Source: Ensifer adhaerens
Lineage (GTDB): Bacteria; Pseudomonadota; Alphaproteobacteria; Rhizobiales; Rhizobiaceae
NCBI RefSeq assembly: GCF_020035535.1
Contig: NZ_CP083350.1
Location: forward strand, 2,800,501 to 2,864,500
Direction of reading: 5' to 3'
DNA length: 64,000 bases
In this document: positions 32,430 through 41,503 of the stretch, in pieces
How positions within the stretch are numbered: position 1 is the first letter of the stretch
Layout of the letters: each line of letters begins with the position of its first letter
Notes under the pieces: model-generated
Database searches by the model: none
Told to the model about the DNA's origin: nothing
The model's input: only the letters and a program-made list of their open reading frames with translations
Made by a program: the position numbers and the translations under genes

Positions 32430-32514
32430 CATCCACCCGCAGTCCGGTGGAAGTAAAGAGGCAGGCTCGGTTCTCGCGTCAGAGGGACCAGGCCACGATC
32501 CTTCATGATGGCGA

Positions 32515-33543
32515 TCAATCGGCGAACAGCTTCCCGATCAGGTCAGCGGCCGAGCCCTGCCAAAGTTCACCCTTGCCGGTACCCGCCCAAAGGGAAAGGA
32601 AGTCTGGCGATCCCTTTGCAGCGGATGCCCCCCTGATATCGCGGGTGAACTTGTTCTGAGCGGGGAAGGGCATCACCGCAGCGGCGTCCACCTCGTTCAT
32701 GAAGCGGTTCGCGACGCCGCGGGCAAACCGCCCGGAGAAGGCGCGTGTCGTGCGCGTTATCCGTTCCACGCCTTGCAGCGCAGTGCGATAGGGTGCCGAG
32801 GTTCCGGCTTCGGTGGTCGAAAGAAAGGCCGTCCCCATCTGCACGGCGCTGGCGCCCATGGCGAGCGCCGAACGGATATCCGCGGCGGTCATGATGCCGC
32901 CTGCTGCGATCAGCGGAACCTTCATCTTCCCACGACTTTGCGCCAACAGATCCGCAAGACCAAGTTCGGGATCCGCGGCACTCGGGTCGAAAATACCGCG
33001 GTGACCACCGGCCTCAAAACCCTGGAGGGTGATTGCATCGACGCCGCTCTCTTCGAGTGCCTGCGCCTCTTCCGGCGTCGTCGCCGTGCCCACGATCAGC
33101 ATCCCTGCTTTGCGCGCGGCCCGCATGTGCTCGGCAGGTAAAACGCCGAAGACGAAGCTGAGGACTTCCGGCTTTGCCTGCAGCACGGCATCGAACTGCT
33201 GATCGAAGTCCTCTTCGTAGGGCGTCGAAAACTGCGGCTTTGGCAGATCCAGTTCGGCGCGATACTTGGCCGTTGCCGCCACGGCCCGCTCGATCATTGC
33301 AGCTTCAACCTGCGGCTGCGGGTGCTGGATGAAGAGGTTGATCGCGAACGGACGGTCGGTGCGCGCGCGAACCTTCTCGACGAACCCAGTGATGGTGGCC
33401 GGGGTCGAGTAGGCCGCGCCGATGGAGCCCAGCGCTCCGGTTTCCGACGATGCTATGACGAGTTCCGGCGACGAGGGGCCGCCGGCCATCGGCGCGACGA
33501 TCAACGGGTACTTCAGGCCAAGTTTCGCCAGGGGATCGCGCAT
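32515..33543 (-). CDS. Nitronate monooxygenase (class I, FMN-dependent)
   Basis: A 342-residue TIM-barrel flavoprotein that oxidises nitronates such as propionate-3-nitronate. It shows the N-terminal PLIVAPMAGGPSSPEL, the AGGHRG phosphate/FMN loop (LQGFEAGGHRGIF), LIAAGGIMTAADI and MGTAFLSTTEA. Ribosome site GCGAGGAC. Class I family members have the conserved AGGHRG and SAxQ(M)GTAF motifs seen here. It is followed by lysR on the same strand. Confidence 0.92.
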   Translation of the reverse strand: MRDPLAKLGLKYPLIVAPMAGGPSSPELVIASSETGALGSIGAAYSTPATITGFVEKVRARTDRPFAINLFIQHPQPQVEAAMIERAVAATAKYRAELDLPKPQFSTPYEEDFDQQFDAVLQAKPEVLSFVFGVLPAEHMRAARKAGMLIVGTATTPEEAQALEESGVDAITLQGFEAGGHRGIFDPSAADPELGLADLLAQSRGKMKVPLIAAGGIMTAADIRSALAMGASAVQMGTAFLSTTEAGTSAPYRTALQGVERITRTTRAFSGRFARGVANRFMNEVDAAAVMPFPAQNKFTRDIRGASAAKGSPDFLSLWAGTGKGELWQGSAADLIGKLFAD

Positions 33544-33799
33544 GTTCTATGTCCTCGCTGCTTGTTGCCTGCCATGTGGCGGCGGTGCAGACTTAGGGTG
33601 AGATGCAGTCGACACAAGATGAGCCGCCGCTATTCGCGCGATTATCTTGCGATGTGTGCGCTCCATGGAAACGCGTCTCGACCTTTGTCGGGTTTTCGCC
33701 GGTCGCGCTGTGGGATCGCCAACCTTGCGGCGCGTGGTTGCCGTGAGGTCGATTGGCTGGCACTGTCATGCATGCTGAACCGTTCCCATGAGGACACTG

Positions 33800-33994
33800 A
33801 TGTCGCAACAGACGGACAAACAAGATCCACCTCCGCGCCTGATCGACAACTATCGGCCGGTACAGTTGAAGGCCGTGCTCGCCGCCTGCGCCGTGAAGCA
33901 TCGCGAACCGCCACCGCCTCCGCCGGAAGAGCGCTTCTATGGCGCGCAACTGCCGGAGGGATTTCATCTCCCGCAATCGGTCTACGACGACTAA
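33800..33994 (+). CDS. Small hypothetical proline-rich protein
   Basis: A 64-residue frame preceded by GAGGACACTG before the ATG. It contains a run of six prolines (EPPPPPPEERFYG) and ends QLPEGFHLPQSVYDD; there is no signal or transmembrane segment. It converges on the chromate transporter gene, 15 bp between stops. I do not recognise a family. The 256-bp gap upstream (33544-33799) holds no other gene. Confidence 0.5.
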   Translation: MSQQTDKQDPPPRLIDNYRPVQLKAVLAACAVKHREPPPPPPEERFYGAQLPEGFHLPQSVYDD

Positions 33995-34009
33995 ACGCCA
34001 TTTTCGCAA

Positions 34010-35416
34010 TCAGTTGCTTGCAAGCGTCCAGGCCATGCCTGCAAGCGCACATGCAAGCAGCGTCGTGATCACCGAGGCATTGAAGCGGAAGATCGCGACG
34101 CCGGCCGCAAGCGTCAGCAGGAGCGATGGCATCACCAGCGACTTCAGCACCGGCACGTCGAGTGCGAACGGCCCCAATTGCCACGTTACTTGCTCCGCAA
34201 ACAGTGTGTGCAGCCCGAACCAGACGGCGAGGTTGAGGATTACGCCGACGACGGCAGCGGTAATCGCCGACATTGCACCCGTTAGCGCGGCATTGCTCCG
34301 CAGCCGCTCAATGAAAGGTGCCCCGAGGAAGATCCAGAGGAAGCAGGGCACGAAGGTAACCCAGGTGGTCAGCATCGCCCCCAAAGTCGCCGCCATCATC
34401 GGGTGGAGCGCGCCGGGAGCGCGGTAGGCGCCCATGAATCCGACGAACTGTACCACCATGATCAGCGGTCCGGGCGTCGTCTCGGCCATGCCGAGCCCGT
34501 CTAGCATCTCGCCGGGTTTGAGCCAACCGTAGTGCTGGACGGCTTCCTGGGCGACATAGGCAAGCACGGCATAGGCGCCGCCAAAGGTGACGACCGCCAT
34601 CTGGCTGAAGAACAGGCCGATCTGGCTGAAGACGTTGTCCCGGCCGAGGAAGATGACGACCAGCGCTAAGGGCACGAGCCATAGCGCGAGCAGGACGCCG
34701 GAAATCCGCAGCGACCATGCAAGGTTCGGGCGGGCATGTGCGGGGATTTCCTCGCCGAGCGCAGAATCCTCGTCCTTCAGAACCGGGCCGCTGCCGCCCT
34801 TGTGCCCGCCACCGATGCGAAAGAGCGGAGATCCGGAACGGGCGCCGATGTAGCCAAGCACGCCGGCTGCCAGGATGATCAGCGGGAAGGGCACTCGGAA
34901 AAAGAAGATGGCGATGAAGGCAACCGTCGCGATGCCGATCATCATTCGGTTCTTGAGTGCGCGGCCGCCAATGCGAAAGACGGCCTGGACGACGACCGCG
35001 AGCACGGCGGCCTTGAGGCCGAAGAAGAGGCCTTCGACGACAGTGACATTGCCGAGGGCGGCGTAGATGTAGCTAAGGCCGAGGATCGCCAGGAAGCCCG
35101 GAAGCACGAACAGAAGTCCGGCAACAAGGCCGCCGGCCGTTCTATGCAGGAGCCAGCCGATATAGACAGCAAGCTGCTGCGCCTCCGGGCCGGGCAGAAG
35201 CATGCAATAGTTCAGCGCATGCAGGAAGCGATGCTCGCCGATCCAGCGTTTTTCATCGACGAGGATACGGTGCATGACCGCGATCTGACCGGCTGGTCCG
35301 CCAAAGCTCAGCGCCGCAATTCGCGCCCAGACCCGCACCGCTTCGCCGAACGAGATGCCGTGGCTTTGCCCTTGCCGCGCCACATCGGGCGCGGCCTTGT
35401 CAGCAATATCGGTCAT
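34010..35416 (-). CDS. chrA: Chromate transporter ChrA (two-domain form)
   Basis: A 468-residue inner-membrane protein made of two homologous CHR domains. The first has SFGGPAGQIAVMHR and GPEAQQLAVYIGW; the second has TFGGAYAVLAYVAQEAV and the MAETTPGPLIMVVQFVGF loop. Long-chain ChrA proteins export chromate from the cytoplasm. The ATG at 35416 overlaps nothing but begins one base after the stop of the ChrB-like gene, so the two are one operon. The reading frame extends upstream without stops but those codons lie inside the neighbour. Confidence 0.93.
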   Translation of the reverse strand: MTDIADKAAPDVARQGQSHGISFGEAVRVWARIAALSFGGPAGQIAVMHRILVDEKRWIGEHRFLHALNYCMLLPGPEAQQLAVYIGWLLHRTAGGLVAGLLFVLPGFLAILGLSYIYAALGNVTVVEGLFFGLKAAVLAVVVQAVFRIGGRALKNRMMIGIATVAFIAIFFFRVPFPLIILAAGVLGYIGARSGSPLFRIGGGHKGGSGPVLKDEDSALGEEIPAHARPNLAWSLRISGVLLALWLVPLALVVIFLGRDNVFSQIGLFFSQMAVVTFGGAYAVLAYVAQEAVQHYGWLKPGEMLDGLGMAETTPGPLIMVVQFVGFMGAYRAPGALHPMMAATLGAMLTTWVTFVPCFLWIFLGAPFIERLRSNAALTGAMSAITAAVVGVILNLAVWFGLHTLFAEQVTWQLGPFALDVPVLKSLVMPSLLLTLAAGVAIFRFNASVITTLLACALAGMAWTLASN

Positions 35417-35417
35417 C

Positions 35418-36239
35418 TCAAAGGTCCTTCTTGGGCGAGGGCCAGTTATGCGTCTCATTGGTCGCATCCCGACACCAACGATAGAAGGCATCGTAGAGCA
35501 GCATTCCCGCCTCCAACTGCTCCAGGTCGTCGGCATACATGCGGGAGAGACCGAGGGAAGCGGCGAGCAGGCCCGGCGCCTCGGGCGCCAGCTCGAGGCG
35601 CGCGGTGTCGGCTCCGCGCACGATGGTCGCGAGCCGGAGCAACGGCGTGGTTGCAAGGCCGAACTGCTCCACCATGACATCGAATGTGCAGAGTTCGCCG
35701 CGGTGGCTCCAACGGATCGGCGCATCGATATCGAATGGCGTTGCGCCGAAGCGTTCGCCGACCATTTCGGCTTCCGACGGCGCCACGTACAGGAACACCG
35801 CCTTCGGATCGACGAAGCGTCGGATCAGCCAGGGGCAGGCGATACGGTCGATCTTCGGCCGCGCTCGCGTAACCCAGACGGTCCGTCCGCTTGCATCCCG
35901 TTCGGGTATCGCGGAAACGGGCACGCTCGGATAGCCGGCGCTGGCCCAGGCCTCGAAGCCACCTTCGAGCACGTCGGCAGCAATGCCCGCATTGCGAAGC
36001 CAGGCGGCAACGCCATGGCTGAGCTTCTTACCCTGCTGGCAGATGATGATTGCCGAAGCCTTGGCAACATCGTCGATCCAACTCTGCATCTGGCGATAGT
36101 CGCGCCTGTAGGAACCCGGGATGAGCCGGGGATCGGCATCGAAATCGTCATCGATCCTGACGTCGATCAATTCAGGGCAGTGCGGTGTGCCGATGAGGCG
36201 GGAGAGTTTTTCCGAGGAAATTTCAAGAAATGACGACAT
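35418..36239 (-). CDS. Rhodanese + ChrB C-terminal domain protein
   Basis: A 273-residue fusion. Residues 1-115 are a rhodanese domain (CPELIDVRIDDDF) whose active-site Cys is in IICQQGKKLSHGVAAWL. Residues 125-270 are the ChrB C-terminal domain (WVTRARPKIDRIACPWLIRRF in outline, then FLYVAPSEAEMVGERFGATPFD). ChrB regulates or assists chromate resistance, and this form replaces the usual N-terminal domain by rhodanese. It is directly upstream of chrA on the same strand. Ribosome site CGGAGGACG. Confidence 0.9.
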   Translation of the reverse strand: MSSFLEISSEKLSRLIGTPHCPELIDVRIDDDFDADPRLIPGSYRRDYRQMQSWIDDVAKASAIIICQQGKKLSHGVAAWLRNAGIAADVLEGGFEAWASAGYPSVPVSAIPERDASGRTVWVTRARPKIDRIACPWLIRRFVDPKAVFLYVAPSEAEMVGERFGATPFDIDAPIRWSHRGELCTFDVMVEQFGLATTPLLRLATIVRGADTARLELAPEAPGLLAASLGLSRMYADDLEQLEAGMLLYDAFYRWCRDATNETHNWPSPKKDL

Positions 36240-36388
36240 GACGCGTCCTCCGGATGAGCGGTTCTATGGACGCGATGCTTCGGCTGGCGCCTCATGGGGT
36301 GATCGCACCCCCATGCTTGAAGTTTTCCGCTCTTTCACCGGGCTGTCAAGCCGGCAGCCAGGAAACGTAGAACGTCTTGAGGCCCGCT

Positions 36389-36421
36389 GTCCTGAGTGCG
36401 GAAGGGCGCCGCACTCAGGAC
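36389..36421 (-). terminator. Perfect 13-bp hairpin after the 36444 hydrolase gene
   Basis: GTCCTGAGTGCGG and CCGCACTCAGGAC are exact inverse complements with a seven-base loop, 22 bp past the stop codon of the minus-strand hydrolase gene. There is no T-run, so it may be a terminator, an RNA stabiliser or a binding site. Confidence 0.55.
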
Positions 36422-36443
36422 GCAGACGCGCGGCGTGTTCGGG

Positions 36444-37202
36444 CTATTTGCCGGCGTCCTTGGCTGCGGTCTCGATGATCTCGGCGACCGTTTGCGCTTG
36501 CGAGGCGAAAACGGCGTGGCTTGCCTTGACTTCACTCACCTGGCTGCCGGCGCGCTTCGCCATGCTTCGTTCAAGCTCCGGATTGATGGCGCGATCTTCA
36601 GTCGCCACGATCGCCCAGCTTTTCTTTGTCCGCCATGCCGGATCGCCGGCCTTGGCAGTGAAAACCTCCTTTGCGGCAAAGACTTGCGACCGCGCCGCAA
36701 AGGCCGCCTCCGCCTTTGGAAGGTCGGCGGCGAAATCCGCAGCGAAGGCTGACGGATCGAGATAGAGATATTTGCCGTCGGCGGTTTCCTTGATGCTCAT
36801 CGCCGCTGACGGCTTCGAACTGGCAAGCGTTGCCAAGTCCTCGCCCTTTTCAGGCTGAAACGCCGCAACATAGACCAACGCTTCGACCTTCTGGTGATGG
36901 CCGGCTTCGCTGATCACCATGCCGCCGTAGCTGTGCCCGACGAGCAAGGTCGGGCCGTCCTGCAGGTCCAAGACACGGTTCGTCGCCTCGATGTCGGCGG
37001 CCAGCGACGTCAACGGTTCCTGCACGACGGTCACGTTGAAGCCGCGTCGCGCAAGGATGTCGCTGGCCTGGCGCCAGCCCGAACCGTCGGCGAAGGCGCC
37101 GTGCACGATGACAATGTTCTTGATATCTGTCGCCTGAGCAGCGAAGGCGACCACGCTCGTTGCAAACGCAAGAGCAACGGTGGAGAGAATACGGCGGCGC
37201 AT
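36444..37202 (-). CDS. Secreted alpha/beta hydrolase (esterase type)
   Basis: A 252-residue hydrolase with a signal peptide (RRRILSTVALAFATSVVAFAAQATD). The oxyanion motif IVIVHGAFADGSGW, the nucleophile in LLVGHSYGGMV and the C-terminal His in KASHAVFASQ match the family annotated as alpha/beta hydrolase or salicyl-esterase-like. ATG at 37202 follows AGAAGGAAC. It is a single gene. GTATC-type sequences at 37255-37269 lie upstream, a weak match to the GATACA elements. Confidence 0.9.
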   Translation of the reverse strand: MRRRILSTVALAFATSVVAFAAQATDIKNIVIVHGAFADGSGWRQASDILARRGFNVTVVQEPLTSLAADIEATNRVLDLQDGPTLLVGHSYGGMVISEAGHHQKVEALVYVAAFQPEKGEDLATLASSKPSAAMSIKETADGKYLYLDPSAFAADFAADLPKAEAAFAARSQVFAAKEVFTAKAGDPAWRTKKSWAIVATEDRAINPELERSMAKRAGSQVSEVKASHAVFASQAQTVAEIIETAAKDAGK

Positions 37203-37437
37203 GCGATCGTTCCTTCTGTGTTCATGAAGTGACGATCTCAATTTCATTCGAAGAGGTATCCCGGGTATGTCGGGCTTCACCAGGATATGTACCGCAATGT
37301 AGGGCAGGGCGATCTGCCGCTTGGTAATCCAGCCTGCTGCGTTGGCTCTGGCTCAGACCATGGCCAAGTGACCGCGGAAGCCGTCCATCCCGCGGCAAAC
37401 TCGCTCAAGCGCTATGCTGAATGCAGACGAATGTGCC

Positions 37438-37704
37438 CTATGATTCAACCAGGATCTTGATTGATTCCGGCACCACGCCATCAAAGGCCATGGCGTCGGC
37501 AGCGGCCTGGCCCTGCAGGGCTTTCGCCAGCGTGTCCATATCGGGAACGTCCATGAGAATGGCCACATGCGTCTGATCGCGAGGATCGACGAAGGTACGA
37601 AGGCTTGTCACGCCGAGCGAACCGAAGAATTCCTTGCGCTTTGGGGACTTCAGCCAGTGTTCCGCACTCTTTGTGATCTTGTGGTGGGCGATGATGGTCG
37701 GCAT
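37438..37704 (-). CDS. Small conserved alpha/beta-barrel-like protein, unknown function
   Basis: An 88-residue protein starting MPTIIAHHKITKSAEHWLKSPKR after a strong site (AGGGAGGTTGCA). It reads as a ferredoxin-like small domain with DQTHVAILMDVPDMDTL in the middle. Proteins with this start occur beside YciI-like and hydrolase genes in proteobacteria. It is divergent from the YciI-like gene. A TGTATC element at 37756 lies about 50 bp upstream. Confidence 0.75.
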   Translation of the reverse strand: MPTIIAHHKITKSAEHWLKSPKRKEFFGSLGVTSLRTFVDPRDQTHVAILMDVPDMDTLAKALQGQAAADAMAFDGVVPESIKILVES

Positions 37705-37846
37705 TGCAACCTCCCTGTTGTGATGCGGACATCGGATCCGTCGCAACTTTTCCAATGTATCCGCGTTCCCTCACGGAAGGCCTCGTCGGCCCGACTGTCA
37801 ATTAGCCCGTCGGAAGTAGAATGCCATTGCCAGGAGGATGTTGCTC

Positions 37847-38176
37847 ATGCCGAAGTTCGTGACGATCGGATATGGAGACCGTGCGGGTTACGACCGCACA
37901 CCGGCAGCCGTCCGCGACGCGGCGCATGCCCATGACGCCGAACTTCAAGCAGGAGGAGCGTTGATGGGGATCGCCGGCACGCCAGTCCAGGTCCGCAACG
38001 CCAACGCGGCGCAGATGGAGAAGAGGAACGGTCCGTTCATGTCGTCTTCTCTGCCCGTGGCAGGGTTCGCGGTGATCGAGGCGGCCAATCTGGCGGAGGC
38101 AATCGATATGGTATCGCGCACCCCGTGCGCGGTTGCCCACGGGGTGGTAGAGGTCTGGCCGCTCGAGACTTCTTGA
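37847..38176 (+). CDS. YciI-like (DGPF-type) protein
   Basis: A 109-residue protein of the YCII superfamily of small ferredoxin-like folds. Typical text is MPKFVTIGYGDRAGY, a basic/acidic middle and NGPFMSSSLPVAGFAVIEAANLAEAIDMV in outline (the GPF turn and the AEAIDMV helix). The ATG at 37847 is nine bases after AGGAGG; an earlier ATG at 37838 touches that site and is unlikely. It is convergent with cysA. Function unknown. Confidence 0.82.
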   Translation: MPKFVTIGYGDRAGYDRTPAAVRDAAHAHDAELQAGGALMGIAGTPVQVRNANAAQMEKRNGPFMSSSLPVAGFAVIEAANLAEAIDMVSRTPCAVAHGVVEVWPLETS

Positions 38177-38203
38177 GACGGACGCCCCGATGTCCGATGC
38201 TTC

Positions 38204-39331
38204 TTAGGAGGCTTGGGCAACCAATGTTGGTTCCTGCATCTCGATCGGGCGGCTCTCGGTCTTCGCCTCCGAGGCTACGGCCTGCTGCCTCTTATCCCTG
38301 AAGAGTTTCCACTTTGTGGGTCTGAAGGCGATGCGGCTGTGGTCGCCGGCGGCGGCGCGTTCGGGGGAGAGTTCGATCTCGACATGCGGATGGTTGCGGC
38401 CGAGGTCGAGTTCGAGATGGCGGGTGCCGGCGACACGGCGGCTGGCGGCGACGAGGCCGGCAAGACAGCCGCCGCAGCCGTCGATCAGCTCGATGTCATG
38501 CGGGCGGAAGTGCAGGTTGGCCGGACCGTCGGGCTCGGCCGGGGCTCTGAGCCCGATCGGCCGGTCCTCGAACCAGATCTCGCCGTTCTGCAGCGTCACG
38601 GCGAGGCAGTTCGACTGGCCGATGAAGCCGAAGACGAAGGGCGAGACCGGATGGTCGTAGATCTCGTCGGGGGTGCCGACCTGTTCGATCGTGCCCTTGC
38701 TCATGACGACGACCCGGTCGGCGAGCTCCAGCGCCTCTTCCTGGTCGTGGGTGACGAAGATCGTCGTGTGGCCGGTGCGGTCGTGGATCTCGCGCAGCCA
38801 TTTGCGCAGTTCCTTGCGCACCTGGGCGTCGAGCGCGCCGAAGGGCTCGTCGAGCAGAAGCACGTTGGGCTCGACCGCCATGGCGCGGGCCAGCGCCACG
38901 CGCTGGCGCTGGCCGCCGGAAAGCTGCGCCGGATAACGCTTGTCGAGGCCGGAAAGCTGCACGAGATCGAGCAGGTCGAGCGCCCGCTTGCGGATTTCGG
39001 CCGCCGGCGGCCGGCGGCCCGACGGACGCACCTTGAGGCCGAAGGCGACGTTGTCGAGCACGGTCATGTGGCGGAAGAGGGCATAGTGCTGGAAGACGAA
39101 GCCGATGTTGCGCTGCTGCACCGTCTTTTGCGAGGCATCCTCGTCGCCGAAGTAGATCGTGCCGCCGGTCGGGCTTTCAAGCCCGGCAACGAGACGCAGC
39201 AACGTCGTCTTGCCGGAGCCGGAGGGGCCAAGCAGCGCGATCAGCTCGCCGGAGCGGATATCGAGCGAGACGTCGTCGAGCGCCGGGAAGCGGCCGAATT
39301 CCTTGCGGATATTGTGAACGCGCACGTCCAT
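38204..39331 (-). CDS. cysA: Sulfate/thiosulfate ABC transporter ATP-binding protein
   Basis: A 375-residue ATPase. Walker [17 protein letters not shown], signature [14 protein letters not shown], Walker [19 protein letters not shown] and switch His in [11 protein letters not shown] are intact. The C-terminal 130 residues hold the TOBE-type regulatory domain ([13 protein letters not shown]) of CysA. It is last in the cysT-cysW-cysA operon. A cysteine pair near residue 286 is a local detail. Confidence 0.95.
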   Translation of the reverse strand: MDVRVHNIRKEFGRFPALDDVSLDIRSGELIALLGPSGSGKTTLLRLVAGLESPTGGTIYFGDEDASQKTVQQRNIGFVFQHYALFRHMTVLDNVAFGLKVRPSGRRPPAAEIRKRALDLLDLVQLSGLDKRYPAQLSGGQRQRVALARAMAVEPNVLLLDEPFGALDAQVRKELRKWLREIHDRTGHTTIFVTHDQEEALELADRVVVMSKGTIEQVGTPDEIYDHPVSPFVFGFIGQSNCLAVTLQNGEIWFEDRPIGLRAPAEPDGPANLHFRPHDIELIDGCGGCLAGLVAASRRVAGTRHLELDLGRNHPHVEIELSPERAAAGDHSRIAFRPTKWKLFRDKRQQAVASEAKTESRPIEMQEPTLVAQAS

Positions 39332-39344
39332 AGCGTTTGACCTT

Positions 39345-40241
39345 TCAGTGCCTGCGGCTGGCGGCGATCTCGGCGCTGTAGCGGATCTCCAGCGCCGTCT
39401 TCAAAATCAGGGTGATCAGCGCCAGCAGCGCCAGCAACGCCGCCACCGCGAAGGCGGCGACGAAGTTGTATTCATTATAGAGGATTTCCACCTGCAACGG
39501 CATGGTGTTGGTCTCGCCGCGGATATGGCCGGAGACCACCGAGACGGCGCCGAACTCGCCCATGGCCCGGGCGTTGCAGAGCAGAACGCCGTAGAGCAGC
39601 CCCCATTTGATGTTGGGCAGCGTCACATGCCAGAAGGTCTGCCAGCCCGACGCCCCCAGGGAGAGCGCCGCTTCCTCGTCGCTCGATCCCTGTTCCTGCA
39701 TCAGCGGGATCAGCTCGCGGGCAACGAAGGGGAAGGTGACGAAGACGGTGGCGAGCACCAGGCCGGGCACGGCAAAGAGGATCTGGATGCCGTGGCTCTG
39801 CAGCCAGGGGCCGATCAGGCTGTGCGAGCCGAACAGAAGCACGAAGACGAGACCGGAGATTACCGGCGAGACCGAGAACGGCAGGTCGATCAGCGTCGTC
39901 AGGAAGGCCTTGCCCTTGAACTCGAACTTGGCGATCGCCCAGGCGGCGGCCACGCCGAAGACGAGGTTGAGCGGCACGGCGATGGCCGCGACCGTCAGCG
40001 TCAGGCGGATCGCCGAGAAGGTCTCGGCATCGCCCAGCGCTGCGATGAACTCGACCGGTCCCTTGCGCAGCGCCTCGGTGAAGACGGCGGCGAGCGGCAG
40101 AAGCAAGAACAGTGCGACGAAGGCAAGAGCGGTGATCGTCAGCGTCAGGCGGGCAAAGCGGCTTTCCGAAGTTGCCGCCTGCAGCGGCCTGGCTGCGGGC
40201 ATGGTTCCAGCGCCGGCGGTCAGATCATGCGACATAGACAT
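39345..40241 (-). CDS. cysW: Sulfate ABC transporter permease CysW
   Basis: A 298-residue permease with six transmembrane segments. CysW marks are [40 protein letters not shown] and the EAA loop ([21 protein letters not shown]). The start is MSMSHDL at 40241 or MSHDL at 40235; GGAG spacing favours the second. Either overlaps the end of cysT, so they are coupled. Confidence 0.93.
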   Translation of the reverse strand: MSMSHDLTAGAGTMPAARPLQAATSESRFARLTLTITALAFVALFLLLPLAAVFTEALRKGPVEFIAALGDAETFSAIRLTLTVAAIAVPLNLVFGVAAAWAIAKFEFKGKAFLTTLIDLPFSVSPVISGLVFVLLFGSHSLIGPWLQSHGIQILFAVPGLVLATVFVTFPFVARELIPLMQEQGSSDEEAALSLGASGWQTFWHVTLPNIKWGLLYGVLLCNARAMGEFGAVSVVSGHIRGETNTMPLQVEILYNEYNFVAAFAVAALLALLALITLILKTALEIRYSAEIAASRRH

Positions 40242-41085
40242 ATCTCCGCCGGCTCCAGGCCTGGATCGAGTTGATGAGGAGCAGCATGGCAAAGGAGATC
40301 GCCAGCATCACCGCGGCAATGGCCGTGGCGGCGGCGTAATTGAACTCTTCCAGCCTTATGACGATCAGCAGCGGGGCGATCTCGGAGACGTAGGGCAGGT
40401 TGCCGGCGATGAAGATCACCGAGCCGTATTCGCCGACACCACGGGCAAAGGCGAGGGCAAAGCCGGTGAGGCCGGCCGGCAGCAGCCCCGGCAAAAGCAC
40501 CCGGCTGATCGTCTGGAAGCGGCTGGCGCCAAGCGTGGCTGCGGCCTCCTCCACCTCCTTGTCGATCTCTTCCATGATCGGCTGCACGGTGCGGACGACA
40601 AAGGGCAGGCCGACGAAGATCAAGGCGACGACGATGCCGGCGGGGGTGAAGGCGATCTTCAACCCGAGCGGCTCGATGAACTGGCCGATCCAGCCGTTCG
40701 GGGCATAAAGCGTCGTCAGGGCAATGCCGGCAACCGCGGTCGGCAGCGCAAACGGCAGGTCGACCATGGCGTCGATCACCCGCTTGCCGGGGAAGCGATA
40801 GCGCACCAGCACCCAGGCGAGGATGACGCCGAAGACCAGGTTGATGATCGCCGCGAGGAAGGCCGTGCCGAACGAGATCTTCAGCGCGTTCAAGGTGCGC
40901 GGATCGAGCGCCAGCTCAAAGAACTTGGCCCAGCCCAATCCGCTGGCCCGAAACACCAGGCCCGACAACGGGATCAGCACGATCAGAACCAGCCAGCTCA
41001 GCGTGATCCCGAGCGACAACCCAAATCCAGGCAAAACACTCGGCTGGCGAAACCGCCAGCGGTTCCCATTGCGTCGCTCCGTCAA
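40225..41085 (-). CDS. cysT: Sulfate ABC transporter permease CysT (CysU)
   Basis: A 286-residue permease with the CysT features [19 protein letters not shown], the [24 protein letters not shown] core and the EAA loop ([21 protein letters not shown]). The start used is TTG at 41085, seven bases after AGGTGA; no ATG is available near it. It is first in the cysTWA operon. No sbp or cysP gene stands in front of it, unlike the usual order. Confidence 0.93.
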   Translation of the reverse strand: MTERRNGNRWRFRQPSVLPGFGLSLGITLSWLVLIVLIPLSGLVFRASGLGWAKFFELALDPRTLNALKISFGTAFLAAIINLVFGVILAWVLVRYRFPGKRVIDAMVDLPFALPTAVAGIALTTLYAPNGWIGQFIEPLGLKIAFTPAGIVVALIFVGLPFVVRTVQPIMEEIDKEVEEAAATLGASRFQTISRVLLPGLLPAGLTGFALAFARGVGEYGSVIFIAGNLPYVSEIAPLLIVIRLEEFNYAAATAIAAVMLAISFAMLLLINSIQAWSRRRYVYVA

Positions 41086-41503
41086 CTTCAGGTCACCTTT
41101 TCAGCCCTGCAACCGTAAACGGTCGCGCCATCCCCTTATCCAAACCGATCGTCAAGTCGCCGGTTGGCCGGCTTGTCAGAGCGCCGGTGCATTCGGCGCC
41201 AAACTAACAATTTCGCGGGCTCCAACAACGCAAATTTTTGACGCTGGGACGGGTCACAAGGAAACTGATTTCGCTTTTGAGCCGCGTCGATGGAAACACT
41301 CTACTGCGAATATTGTTCCATGCCGCTTCGGCGATCGCGCGCACATGAACTTCCGTCAAAGAAATAAATACTATCGATTTTATGGATATTAGGTGATCCT
41401 TGCTTCTCTGCCGTCTGTCGCTTGCGCATAGTTGATCCAGGATGGGATCTGCTTGCAACGAGTCGTTGCAGTTCCTGGGTCATCGTCGCAAGAGATTGAT
41501 GTC
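41086..41503. other. 418-bp divergent intergenic region: cysT promoter side and hydrolase promoter side
   Basis: No gene is supported here. The region is AT-richer than its surroundings around 41360-41395 (AAATAAATACTATCG, then TTTTATGGATATTAGG) and carries a perfect palindrome at 41454-41470. No riboswitch or small RNA could be recognised. Confidence 0.6.
41454..41470. promoter_or_regulatory. 17-bp perfect palindrome TGCAACGA-G-TCGTTGCA
   Basis: Eight-base arms are exact inverse complements around one base, 33 bp before the start of the serine hydrolase gene. The TTGCAACG-type half-site is typical of LacI/GalR-family operators. The regulator is not in the window. Confidence 0.6.

Noticed and set aside
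37255..37269. GTATC-like repeats upstream of the 36444 hydrolase gene
   Set aside because: The pitch is nine rather than 10-11 and the flanks do not match the other GATACA elements; kept only as a weak remark.
39607..41118. Plus-strand open frame of 503 codons opposite cysW and cysT
   Set aside because: Shadow of the sulfate permeases; the composition is low-complexity and charged.
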